Below, one piece after another: positions 43,985 through 51,009 of a DNA stretch of 64,000 nucleotides. Source of the stretch: Nocardioides oleivorans. Its GTDB lineage: Bacteria; Actinomycetota; Actinomycetes; Propionibacteriales; Nocardioidaceae. The position numbers and the translations under genes were made by a program. Under the pieces are notes generated by a model that saw nothing but the letters and a program-made list of their open reading frames with translations, was not told where the DNA came from and ran no database searches. The stretch is taken from NCBI RefSeq assembly GCF_004137255.1, contig NZ_SDWT01000001.1:2604001-2668000 (forward strand), in the 5' to 3' direction. Position 1 is the first letter of the stretch. The number at the start of each line of letters is the position of its first letter.

Positions 43985-44414
43985 TCACCGAGGCCGAGCG
44001 CAGCAGCGTGCTCCCAGCAAGGTGAGGCGCCAACGAGTGGTCGCGGGGAGGTCGTCGTGAGGCAGCTGGGTGGTCACGCCGCCCAGTCCACGCGGCAGAG
44101 CCACCCCGGTGATGCGCCTTCGGTTGGCGCCACTGAGCTGACGTAGCAGGTCGTCGAGGTGCTCGTCCATGCGGTTCAACAAGCCAGGGGTCGCGGTCTC
44201 GCTGATGTAGGGCCAGTCGTTTTCGAGGGCCACCCGTTCGACCACGTGGAGCATCACCGTCTTGCCGACGCCTCGCGCCCGGTGAAGTCGAGGTGCGGCC
44301 CGGGGCGCCCGGACCTTGGCCCAAGGAGTCGCGGAACTCGTCGATGATCGGGTGACGGCCGACGAGCACAGGAGGCGTGGCGCCGATCGATGGCTTCCAG
44401 GGATTGTTCGACAT
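43985..44414 (-). pseudogene. Frameshifted, truncated AAA ATPase gene
   Basis: From the ATG at 44414 the frame reads NPWKPSIGATPPVLVGR and then HPIIDEFRDSLGQGPGAP, the start of an actinobacterial AAA/ATP-binding family. The Walker A region (GVGKTVMLHVVERVA) and the following DWPYISETATPGLLNRMDE lie in another frame, and an intermediate piece (LDFTG) in the third, so at least two single-base indels interrupt it. After the piece GLGGVTTQLP the homology ends at a stop, and the rest (Walker B and C-terminal domain) is missing. Confidence 0.7.
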
Positions 44415-44465
44415 TAGTGCTGCCAGCTTGTGGGGTTGGTTCTCAGTCCTTTTCTATCTTTTGCT

Positions 44466-44490
44466 AACTCTTCATAACTCGTGTCAACTC
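44466..44490 (+). promoter_or_regulatory. Three AACTC direct repeats, one helical turn apart, upstream of cpaF
   Basis: AACTC occurs at 44466, 44476 and 44486, exactly 10 bases apart, after a T-rich stretch (CTTTTCTATCTTTTGC). It lies about 165 bases before the cpaF start in a 238-bp gene-free gap. This looks like an activator or cooperative binding site. Confidence 0.5.
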
Positions 44491-44652
44491 GGCCGAGCAC
44501 TCGAGGCGTCGAGATCGAGCGAAATTCGTGCGCACGTCTTCACTGACCCGTGCACGGCAGTTGCTGCTGTCCACAACCTTTACCGAGGCCCTGTCTTTCG
44601 AGCGTCACGTCATGGGCAACTTGACGCCAGCGCGATCTCGGGGAGGCACGGC

Positions 44653-44940
44653 ATGGGGGTTGATCTCGTGCAGCGGCTCGACGCGCAGGTGCGCGAGCGG
44701 GTCCGCCGCGAAGGCGTCGACCCGCAGCGTGAGGTGGTCGTCGTACGCCGCATCGCCGAGGAGGTCGTGCGCGCGCACGACGAGCTGAGCCTCACCGGCG
44801 CCGGCGCTCCGGTCGCCGACGACGACGCGATGGTCGGTGACCTGGTTGCGCGGATCGCCGGCCTAGGGCCCCTCCAGCCGTTCCTCGACGACCCCGAGGT
44901 CAAGGAGGTGTGGATCAACTCACCGTGGTTGGTTGCGTAG
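44653..44940 (+). pseudogene. 5' fragment of cpaF/tadA (Flp pilus secretion ATPase)
   Basis: GGGGAGG lies 6 bases before the ATG. The 95 codons encode the N-terminal helical domain of CpaF: LVQRLDAQVRERVRREG, VVVRRIAEEVVRAHDELSL and GLGPLQPFLDDPEVKEVWI. In intact CpaF the next residues continue into the ATPase domain of a protein of about 400 residues. Here the similarity breaks after VWINSP and the frame stops four codons later. The break marks the left edge of the foreign island. Confidence 0.8.
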
Positions 44941-44952
44941 AGGCACCGCAAC

Positions 44953-45714
44953 CTACGGTCGGGCGAGAAGTACTTCCTCAACGTGCGTGATGCCACGCGG
45001 CGAGATCACGGCAATGTCTCCGGCGTTCTTGAACTCGATCAGGCGCTCTGCGTGCATCTTCTTCATGACCGCACGCAGGTTGTCCGGCCGCTTCTCCAAG
45101 TCGTCTGCCAGGCGGTAGTCGGTCGCGCCGTCCGCTGAGCCGTACAGCAGCAGGAGCACGGAGTCCCTGATGGACAGGCTCGTGTCGAGCAGGCGACGGA
45201 CGTCTCCTACCTGCCACACCACGGGCAGGGTGCGGTCCACCAGCGCATCCACGATCGCCGTCGCCGAATCCACGTCAGTGTCGTGGAAGAGCCGCACCAG
45301 CTCGGCCATGACCCACTGGCACGAGTGCAGCAGGAATCCGGCGTCCATGTGGTTGGCGTCGACGTCACCACCGACGTGGCCGACCCCGCGCCGGTTGCGG
45401 ACGTCGTACAGCCCCACCAGCACGCGAGGGATGGTCATGCGCGCGGAGTCAGAGTAGGTGGTCGGCGCGTTCTCAAATTTCTTGCACGCGTCGTTGAAGC
45501 GGCTGGGCTTGTAGGCCTTGTCCCGGTAGTCGTCACCGGCGAGGTGACCCTCGAGGATCGTGAAAACGATCTCGCAGAACCACCCGGCATCGAGCTCTGA
45601 CGCCTTCCAGCGCCCTTCGCGGTAGTTGCGCACGATCTCGCTGTAAGCCTTCATCAGTTCGTCGCGCAGGCCCTGGGGCAGGTGCCCCAGGGCCTGCTGT
45701 GCGTCGAGCGTCAC
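44953..45714 (-). CDS. Unknown protein with RX4H (HEPN-like) motif and C-terminal winged helix
   Basis: The 253-residue protein has a GTG start one base after the stop of the partner gene (TGACGTG), so translation is coupled. Residues 1-150 are mainly helical and contain R108-R-G-V-G-H113, an R-x4-H motif of the kind found in HEPN ribonucleases, followed by GGDVDANHMDAGF. Residues about 170-253 look like a winged HTH (SVLLLLYGSADGATDYRLADD, then LRAVMKKMHAERLIEFKN). I do not recognise a named family. Toxin or phage-defence effector is a hypothesis from the motif and mobile context only. Confidence 0.7.
   Translation of the reverse strand: MTLDAQQALGHLPQGLRDELMKAYSEIVRNYREGRWKASELDAGWFCEIVFTILEGHLAGDDYRDKAYKPSRFNDACKKFENAPTTYSDSARMTIPRVLVGLYDVRNRRGVGHVGGDVDANHMDAGFLLHSCQWVMAELVRLFHDTDVDSATAIVDALVDRTLPVVWQVGDVRRLLDTSLSIRDSVLLLLYGSADGATDYRLADDLEKRPDNLRAVMKKMHAERLIEFKNAGDIAVISPRGITHVEEVLLARP
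45666..45697. repeat. Perfect 15-bp inverted repeat inside the start of the RX4H gene
   Basis: GCAGGCCCTGGGGCA (45666-45680) and TGCCCCAGGGCCTGC (45683-45697) are exact complements with a 2-base centre. It covers codons 6-17 of the coding sequence (QQALGHLPQGL) and could fold in the mRNA near the coupled start, or bind a dimeric protein. Confidence 0.8.
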
Positions 45715-45715
45715 G

Positions 45716-46372
45716 TCAGGACGACTTCTTCTTCTGCTCGGCGGGCATCTTCGTGGCGATGTAGTTCTCGCCCTTCCAGACGACCTTGATCGCCTTGGTG
45801 TCAGCCGTGTCGAGCCAGCCGGTGCGGCTGGCGGCGGCGCGCAGCGCGGTGTCGGGGTGAGCAGGTGCACTCCACTCGGCAGCCTGGTAGGCAGCCAGGA
45901 TGTGGCCGATGCCAACCTCGACGATGCCCATCATCTCGCCCAGGTAGTGGCACGCGATGAGGCTGCGCTCGTCGTTGTTCTTCGGCGCCTTCTCTGCGAT
46001 GAAGGCCTCGAATGTGGGGTGCCCCTCCGGAGCAAAGTTGAGACCCCGCGGCACGGTGAAGTTCTTCTTGCCGCTGCTCTTGGACTTGCGCCGACGGGTC
46101 GGCGAAGCCGCGTCCGGCTCTCCGGTCTCATCGCCTACGGCGTCCTCGGCCTCGGGCGTCGCGGGCGGCACCACGTGCAGCCGCTCTACCGGCGCGGAGG
46201 AGGCGCTGTCGTCGTTGACCAGACCAAGGGAGCAGACGACGGCCTCGAAGGCCTTGCGCTGCACGCGCTCGGACGTGAAGGAGTTGACGAACTCGGCGAT
46301 CTGCTGGCGGTTAGCCAGCAGGCGGTCGAAGTTGTCACTGTTCTCGAGGTTGTTCGGGTCGTGATCGGTCAC
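45716..46372 (-). CDS. Unknown island protein, partner of the RX4H gene
   Basis: The 218-residue protein starts at the GTG before TDHDPNNLENSDNF, which has AGGAG 5 bases upstream. The N-terminus is helical (FDRLLANRQQIAEFVNSF). Residues about 60-105 are disordered with a basic RRRKSKSSGKK. The C-terminal domain (about 115-205: ERSLIACHYLGEMMGIVEVG, RAAASRTGWLDTADTKAIKV) looks like a winged helix found in several mobile-element proteins. It may be the DNA-binding or antitoxin-like partner of the next gene; this is inference. Confidence 0.65.
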   Translation of the reverse strand: MTDHDPNNLENSDNFDRLLANRQQIAEFVNSFTSERVQRKAFEAVVCSLGLVNDDSASSAPVERLHVVPPATPEAEDAVGDETGEPDAASPTRRRKSKSSGKKNFTVPRGLNFAPEGHPTFEAFIAEKAPKNNDERSLIACHYLGEMMGIVEVGIGHILAAYQAAEWSAPAHPDTALRAAASRTGWLDTADTKAIKVVWKGENYIATKMPAEQKKKSS

Positions 46373-46510
46373 GTGCACTCCTGGTGGAGTAGTAGTTTCC
46401 GCTTCAATCCCGGTTGTAGCAGAAGACACTCGGACCATCAGCGCCGTCGGTTCTTGCGCCCGACTGCTCGCTGAGTAGTGTTCAACGTGTCACTTCCACA
46501 TGACCACGCG

Positions 46511-46550
46511 AGACCTCGGCCCGAAGCCTTCTGCTTGGACCGAGGTCTTT
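46511..46550. terminator. Stem-loop terminator
   Basis: AGACCTCGG (46511-46519) pairs with CCGAGGTCT (46540-46548) and is followed by TT on the plus strand. It lies in the 266-bp gap between the minus-strand genes of the island, otherwise without a supported gene. Confidence 0.5.
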
Positions 46551-46612
46551 GCGGCTTCTAGGCCATGATATCGGCTGGTAACCACAGCCGTGTAGTTCTA
46601 TCCACAGGCCGG

Positions 46613-46632
46613 GGTAGCCCGTTCGGGCTACC
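46613..46632. terminator. Stem-loop downstream of the frameshifted zinc-ribbon gene
   Basis: GGTAGCCC and GGGCTACC pair perfectly around GTTC. It lies just past the 3' end of the minus-strand frame ending at 46639. No T-run follows, so factor-independent termination is uncertain. Confidence 0.4.
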
Positions 46633-46638
46633 TGCGCA

Positions 46639-46961
46639 TCATGCGTCCCACCAGATGACCCACGTCCCAGTGGTCCCATAGTGCCACGATGAATCTGTGG
46701 ACGACACGCCGCACAAATTTCCTTGACACCCATGTCGGCGCGCTACGGACGACCGCCCCGGCGACCGCAGGGGCCACCGGGACGGACATTCAGGTGACAC
46801 CCGAACCGGTACCCGGCTGCTCGCCGCCGACCACTCGATCGGGCGGCTACCTGAGTGCATCTCGTGGCACACCGGGCACAGCACCTGGCAAGGAACGGGG
46901 TGTTGTGCCGGTCGCCGTCCGGCCAGCGCAGCACCTCCAGCGGGGCCACGACGCTGGTCAT
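46639..46961 (-). pseudogene. Frameshifted small zinc-ribbon/HNH-like gene
   Basis: The ATG at 46961 overlaps the excisionase-like gene's stop. The frame begins TSVVAPLEVLRWPDGDRHN with good third-position G/C. It then loses it, while another frame continues with VPCQVLCPVCHEMHSG, a CPxC-type metal motif, and stays open to 46639. A single indel near 46890 explains this. The protein was probably a short DNA- or RNA-binding zinc protein. Confidence 0.4.
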
Positions 46962-47152
46962 GGCCGACTCGCGGACCTTTTGACGCGGGCCGCCAGCATG
47001 CTGGCCACGTCGTCGCGCCGGATGAGCACCCGGCGCCCGAGCTTACTGGCAGGCAGCGTGCCATCTGCGATTCGGCTGTCGACGGTGCTCACAGAGCAGC
47101 GAAGCAGCGCGGCGACCTCGGCGCGGGCCAGTTTGGTATCGGCATCTGGCAT
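46958..47152 (-). CDS. Excisionase-like helix-turn-helix protein of the island
   Basis: The 64-residue protein has an N-terminal HTH (LARAEVAALLRCSVSTVDSR) and a wing (LGRRVLIRRDDV), typical of MerR-like excisionases that steer site-specific recombinases. The start is the ATG before PDADTKLAR, with GAGGGGG about 8 bases upstream. A decayed serine recombinase lies 2.8 kb away at the island's other end, so this was likely its directionality factor or a regulator. Confidence 0.75.
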   Translation of the reverse strand: MPDADTKLARAEVAALLRCSVSTVDSRIADGTLPASKLGRRVLIRRDDVASMLAARVKRSASRP

Positions 47153-47235
47153 GGCATGGGGCCCCCTCAATCGGGTGCCCGGCCCAACTAGTCAGCGGCG
47201 GTGTGTCTTGTTGTGCTTGGTCATGCCAACGCTAC

Positions 47236-47292
47236 GTCCGATCCGCCAGTGTTCGCGTGCTGCTAGCGAGACACGCAGTAGTGCGATCGGAC
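47236..47292. repeat. Nested inverted repeats upstream of the island membrane protein gene
   Basis: GTCCGATC (47236) pairs with GATCGGAC (47285) and GCGTG (47255) with CACGC (47272). They lie in the divergent promoter gap between the excisionase-like gene and the membrane protein gene. Confidence 0.4.
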
Positions 47293-47314
47293 CAGTCGTG
47301 TGCCTGCCTGTCGA

Positions 47315-47320
47315 TAACCT
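47315..47320 (+). promoter_or_regulatory. Predicted -10 box of leaderless membrane protein transcript
   Basis: TAACCT is followed by 7 bases and the ATG at 47328; no ribosome-binding site is seen. Confidence 0.4.
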
Positions 47321-47327
47321 TCACGCC

Positions 47328-47978
47328 ATGGCTGTCAGGGGCATCGAGCCGACTCTCACGCGTGACTACATGTTCGTCCGCCTTCATGCTCCTGACCTTG
47401 AGCACATCGTCGACACGCTGCGGAAGGACTGCGAAGCCCGCGGACCTGAGGGCAGCGGCGGTGTCACGATCAAGGTCGAGGACAGGTACGTCGTTGACGA
47501 GGTGACTGATCTGCGTGCAATTTCGGGTGGGCGCGTCAAGCGAGTAACGATCTCGTGCCGCGCTGGGGTGCTGATTCTCGGGCCACGCGCATCTCGGCTG
47601 CAGATGGTTACCACGGATGACGAGCAGTCGCACGTGACCTTCAACCGGATCGACTCCGTGGTCTCACCGAGCCAGGAACGAAGCTTCTGGAGTGCTCCTG
47701 CGCGCGACTGGCTCGGTTTCCTGGCGATGATGATGCTCAACTCCCTGCTCTTGTCTGCCGTGATCAACTCGAGGCCGTCCTCGAGCAACGTGATTGCGGC
47801 CCTAGTGCTGCTGGAGGTCGCGTGTTTGACGGCAGCCGTAGTTGCGTTCACTACGGTGACCAGCAACAGGAGAGTCGTTCTCATGCAGCCGGACGAGAAC
47901 TTTCTGCGGCGGCGGGCGCCCGAACTGGGCGTTGTAGTCAGCGCAGCCGCGTTGCTGCTCACGTGGCTTCTTCGCTGA
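47328..47978 (+). CDS. Island membrane protein, unknown
   Basis: The 216-residue protein starts at the ATG before AVRGIEPTLTRDYMFVRL. The frame is open well upstream, but this start follows a -10 box. A soluble N-terminal domain (1-120) with beta-rich sequence (GVTIKVEDRYVVDEV) is followed by three transmembrane helices (about 127-146 FLAMMMLNSLLLSAVI, 155-177, 197-214). Codon use is less G/C-rich than the core genes. No family is recognised. Confidence 0.6.
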   Translation: MAVRGIEPTLTRDYMFVRLHAPDLEHIVDTLRKDCEARGPEGSGGVTIKVEDRYVVDEVTDLRAISGGRVKRVTISCRAGVLILGPRASRLQMVTTDDEQSHVTFNRIDSVVSPSQERSFWSAPARDWLGFLAMMMLNSLLLSAVINSRPSSSNVIAALVLLEVACLTAAVVAFTTVTSNRRVVLMQPDENFLRRRAPELGVVVSAAALLLTWLLR

Positions 47979-48042
47979 CTGGGCCTCGTCGGCGCTGGCG
48001 CGAGTTCCGGCGATTGTCCGCGCCGCCTGACAGGATCGTGGA

Positions 48043-48939
48043 GTGACCGACGAGACCTGGCGCCCGCTTGGCGTGGACACCGACGAGCGGGTAGCTGAGT
48101 ACGACGCGCTGCACGATGGCGTACCGGCCTGGATGGAGTCGGCGTACTGGGCGTGGGTGCGCGTGTCGTTGACGGTTTTCGAGACCTACCGTGACGGGAG
48201 CGGGCGGGTTCCGATGCTGCGCGTGCTGCCCGCCGAGAGGATGTGTCAGCGACTTCGCATCCCGCTGCCCAACTTGCGCACCCCCAGCGTGGATCTATCG
48301 ACCGGTAAGAAGCAACTTTCCACCGCCATGTCGGTGCTTCAGCAGCACGCAGCCCCACTGCAGATCGCCGACTACTTGCTGGCGCACGGCGAGGCAACAG
48401 AACCGGAGGCACTGGAAGGACTGCTGGACCGGTCGAAGTCCGCGTGGACGGTTGGCACCCGATCGGGACGCCCCGGACTGGTTCGCCGGGTGCCCGAAGG
48501 AGTGCAGACCGCCGCCGACGCCGTCATGCAGCGCCCGGGGCAGGCCGGTGTCCGGCTGGCCCGAGCGTGGGAAGAGCTGTACGGCTTGGACCCCAACCCC
48601 AGTGAGGCCTATCGCCTCGCGATCCTGGCCGTTGAGGACGCCGCCGTCCCGGAGGTGTCTCCGGCGAACGCCCGCGCCACACTAGGCACGGTGCTGGCGC
48701 AGATGGAGTCACAGGGCGACTGGTCGCTGCCCATGGACCGCGAGCACGACAACGCGCCGTCCAGGGATGTTGTGGTGGCCATGGCGCGGATGCTGTGGCA
48801 CGGACAGCACGACCGTCACGGAGGGCAACCCAGCGCACCCGGCAACGTGTCAGAGGCCGAGGCGCGCGTCGCGGTCTCGCTGGCCGTGGCGCTCGTGGAC
48901 TGGTTCAGCGCCGGACTGGTGAGCCGCAGCACCACATGA
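48043..48939 (+). CDS. Island protein with Abi/HEPN-like C-terminus
   Basis: The 298-residue protein starts at the GTG before TDETWRPLGVDTDER. The middle contains helical DNA-binding-like segments. The C-terminal 60 residues (VVVAMARMLWHGQHDRHGG and later EARVAVSLAVALVDWFSAG) resemble the C-terminal domain shared by several abortive-infection-type proteins of actinobacterial mobile elements; R-x6-H is present there. An RNase or defence role is tentative. It is convergent with the small zinc-ribbon gene, 2 bases from it. Confidence 0.6.
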   Translation: MTDETWRPLGVDTDERVAEYDALHDGVPAWMESAYWAWVRVSLTVFETYRDGSGRVPMLRVLPAERMCQRLRIPLPNLRTPSVDLSTGKKQLSTAMSVLQQHAAPLQIADYLLAHGEATEPEALEGLLDRSKSAWTVGTRSGRPGLVRRVPEGVQTAADAVMQRPGQAGVRLARAWEELYGLDPNPSEAYRLAILAVEDAAVPEVSPANARATLGTVLAQMESQGDWSLPMDREHDNAPSRDVVVAMARMLWHGQHDRHGGQPSAPGNVSEAEARVAVSLAVALVDWFSAGLVSRSTT

Positions 48940-48941
48940 GG

Positions 48942-49118
48942 TCACCAGGTCTCTAGGTCCTCGCGGTAGCCCTCGGTGTCGTTGCCGCAGGCACTGCACA
49001 CCCCGAACAGGTAGTCGCCGCCCTCTTCTGTTGGTGCCACATCGACCTGCGCACCGCAGCCAGCGGTGGTGCAAGTTGCCGAACCAGGCTCGTGCCCCGG
49101 GAATGTGGACCCCGTCAT
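48942..49118 (-). CDS. 58-residue zinc-ribbon protein
   Basis: From the ATG at 49118, preceded by GAGGGGGC, the frame reads TGSTFPGHEPGSATCTTAGC and later GVCSACGNDTEGY. Four Cys in a C-x4-C ... C-x2-C arrangement make a zinc ribbon. Such small proteins are common in actinobacterial phages and mobile elements and usually bind nucleic acid. No partner is obvious. Confidence 0.65.
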   Translation of the reverse strand: MTGSTFPGHEPGSATCTTAGCGAQVDVAPTEEGGDYLFGVCSACGNDTEGYREDLETW

Positions 49119-49203
49119 GATGCCCCCTCGATCGTTGGTGGGCGCCAGCCTATGGCCGGTCCGCTACCAGGTCGGCAGCGGAGACCTGATCGACGCACAG
49201 CGG

Positions 49204-49227
49204 CCCGCCCCCCTGTGATGGGGCGGG
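49204..49227. terminator. GC-rich hairpin between convergent or adjacent island genes
   Basis: CCCGCCCC and GGGGCGGG pair around CCTGTGAT. It sits 25 bases past the 3' end of the minus-strand gene ending at 49253. Confidence 0.45.
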
Positions 49228-49252
49228 ACGCTTGTTGGTTGCGCAGGTGTCC

Positions 49253-49699
49253 CTACTCCTCGTCCAGTACCTGCAGGACCAGTTGCGCCAGCGACTCGTC
49301 AATCTCGTAGTGCTTGTTGACCTTGGTGAAGGGCTTGTCTTTGACCCCGTGCGTGTTCTTCGCCGCGAAGCCGAACGACGACATCGACCCCGCGTAGATG
49401 TAGCCGTCGAGGCCCGAGCCGTTCTGGACCGTCTCGACCTCCACCTTCGGAGCGTGCTGGGCCATGACACTCAGCACGACCTTCGCGTTGGGCTTCAGCG
49501 CCGCGATGTAGCGCTTCATCTTCGGCTTGGTCCAGCCGCCCGGGTAGGCCGTCGTTACGGCTGGTCCGTCCTCGTCCAGCGCCGCGACCTCGGCGTCCAC
49601 CAGTTCCTCGATGGATGAGTACCCGTAGGCGTATGCCAGGGCCAGCGCGACGTCGCCTGCCTCGTCTTCTGCTGTATCGAATTCAATGCTTTGCCTCAT
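49253..49699 (-). CDS. Island protein with basic winged-helix-like C-terminus
   Basis: The 148-residue protein has AGAGAGGA 8 bases before the ATG. The N-terminal 50 residues are acidic (IEFDTAEDEAGDVALALAYAY). The rest is basic and contains MKRYIAALKPNAKVVLSVMA and SFGFAAKNTHGVKDKPFTKV, resembling a winged helix seen in small actinobacterial regulators. Its promoter should lie in the AT-rich repeat region just upstream. A regulatory role is inferred. Confidence 0.6.
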   Translation of the reverse strand: MRQSIEFDTAEDEAGDVALALAYAYGYSSIEELVDAEVAALDEDGPAVTTAYPGGWTKPKMKRYIAALKPNAKVVLSVMAQHAPKVEVETVQNGSGLDGYIYAGSMSSFGFAAKNTHGVKDKPFTKVNKHYEIDESLAQLVLQVLDEE

Positions 49700-49763
49700 T
49701 CGTTATTCCTCTCTATGAATCACCTCCACCTCTTGGAGTGTGCATGTTAGAGAGACTAGTCGA

Positions 49764-49813
49764 AGTGAGTCACAGTGGCAACAGTGAGTCATTAATAACT
49801 ACTAGTACTCACT
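49764..49813. promoter_or_regulatory. AGTGAGT repeats in an AT-rich patch (operator or origin-like)
   Basis: AGTGAGTCA occurs at 49764 and 49783, and an inverted copy (ACTCACT within GTACTCACT) ends at 49813, enclosing TTAATAACTACTA. This is one of the most AT-rich stretches of the window. It lies upstream of the minus-strand gene starting at 49699; no gene is supported in 49700-49900. Confidence 0.5.
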
Positions 49814-49919
49814 AAGGTTATTCCGAGTACATGAAAGCGGCCTGCCACGTTGGTCTGCGGCAGGTCGCTTGGCGTGGGCCAGAGCAGTGGCGTCGGGGCT
49901 GCGCCATCGCGTCGAACCC

Positions 49920-50578
49920 TTACGCGCTCAACGGCAGCGGTGATGTGGCTGTGGTGCCAGCCCTTGGAGGTCTTGGTCGGGCGCTCACGCCTTCGGATTC
50001 CAGCAGCGCGGCCACTGGACGAGCCGACATGCCTTGCTCTGCGGCGAGGACGTAGATGCGATCTTCTACCTCGGTCGGGATCAGGCTCCTACGCCCGGTG
50101 TGCTTGCCCTCGCGGCGCAACTGCGCAGCCGGGTGCGCTTGCCGACTGTGCGGCACTCGAAGTCACCGAACAGGGCGAACTGCGCAAACGCAAACCAGCC
50201 CTCGGGCTCGCGGGTGTCGAATACCTGCTCCTACCAAGTAGATGTTCCAGCCGTCCCCACCATGATCGGGTCGTCCACCAACTGGAGCAGTCGCCACGCC
50301 TTGCGGAAGAGACGGTCCACGTGGCGCACCACCCCGACATCTGCACTCCGGCTGTCCATCAGGTCGGCAACGTTGGCAAAGCCGGGCCGCAGGTCGACAT
50401 CCCCTGTGCCGGAGAGGGCAAAGTCCTCATGGAGCGTCAGGAGCTCCCAGTCCTTCGCCTTGCATGTCGCACGGATGCTGTCGGCCTGCTGGCGCATGGA
50501 CAGGCGCTGCTCGACTTCGGGCGGTTGCGGTCGGCCTTGGAGACCCGCACGTAGCCCACAGCCCCGGACCAGCATCAC
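49920..50578 (-). pseudogene. Serine recombinase (resolvase/integrase family) pseudogene
   Basis: Pieces of a recombinase-family protein of about 220 residues appear in order on the minus strand but in different frames. GYVRVSKADRN (with the catalytic Ser) comes first. Then, in a second frame, come PEVEQRLSMRQQADSIRATC, VRHVDRLFRKAWRLLQLVDD, an in-frame TAG, and EGWFAFAQFALFGDFECRTV. After another shift come GRRSLIPTEVEDRIYVLAAE and ALLESEGV, and after a third shift KGWHHSHITAAVERVR. Four lesions mean it is dead. It was probably the integrase of the island. Confidence 0.85.
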
Positions 50579-50690
50579 GCCACCTTGGCGCAGGTCTCGG
50601 CCAGGAACGTGCGCTTGTCGGTGAGCATCTGGCGCCGGCCGTCAGCGGTCTGGCGTTGCTCGCGGCGGGCCTGGGTGCGCTCGGCCTTCC
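50575..50690 (-). pseudogene. 3' remnant of an island gene cut at the right junction
   Basis: On the minus strand the frame WKAERTQARREQRQTADGRR continues to FLAETCAKVA and stops next to the recombinase start. Upstream (toward higher positions) the sequence becomes the opposite-strand TadE-like gene, so the 5' part is lost. The family is not recognised. Confidence 0.35.
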
Positions 50691-51009
50691 AAGCGCCGCC
50701 GCCCGTGCAGTCGGACGGGCGTACGCCCTCGCGCCCGACGACGCCACCGGTGAGCGCCGCGCCAGCGCCGCGGCGCAGCAGGTGCTCGCCGACCAGGGCT
50801 CGCCGGGACAGCAGGCACGGGTCCGGGTCACCTGCGAGTCGCCCGTCGGCGGCTGCCACGTCGGCACCGCGGTCATCACCGTCGAGGTCACGTCGCGGGT
50901 GACCCTGCCGTTCGCGCCGACGATCCTCGGCCGGGGCGCCGCGACGTTCGCCCTCGACGCCACGCACACGGTGCCCATCGGGCAGTACGTCGAGAGCGCA
51001 CCCGAGTGA
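50690..51009 (+). pseudogene. 3' part of a TadE-like pilus gene
   Basis: The frame gives ARAVGRAYALAPDDATGERR, later VRVTCESPVGGCHVGTAVIT and VTLPFAPTILGRGAATFAL, and ends PIGQYVESAPE, as in TadE-like pseudopilins. The N-terminal transmembrane helix and start are missing because the island joins near 50690. Its stop overlaps the GTG of the following intact TadG-like gene. Confidence 0.7.

Larger units (their letters stand above)
44928..50690. mobile_element. About 5.8-kb decayed integrative island replacing part of the tad locus
   Basis: The left edge lies inside cpaF and the right edge inside a TadE-like gene; edges are placed by where homology breaks (plus or minus about 20 bases). The interior has a visibly lower G+C content, different gene types (excisionase-like HTH, serine recombinase remains, unknown proteins), short intergenic AT-rich patches and several pseudogenes. 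I see no tRNA and no direct repeat of the two edges, so attachment sites are not defined. The missing cpaF 3' part, tadB, tadC and pilin suggest deletion accompanied or followed insertion. Confidence 0.65.

Noticed and set aside
44928..49243. GTTGGTTGCG at 44928 and 49234 as attachment-site direct repeats
   Set aside because: Only 10 bases match, one copy is inside the island and not at its right edge; chance similarity is likely.
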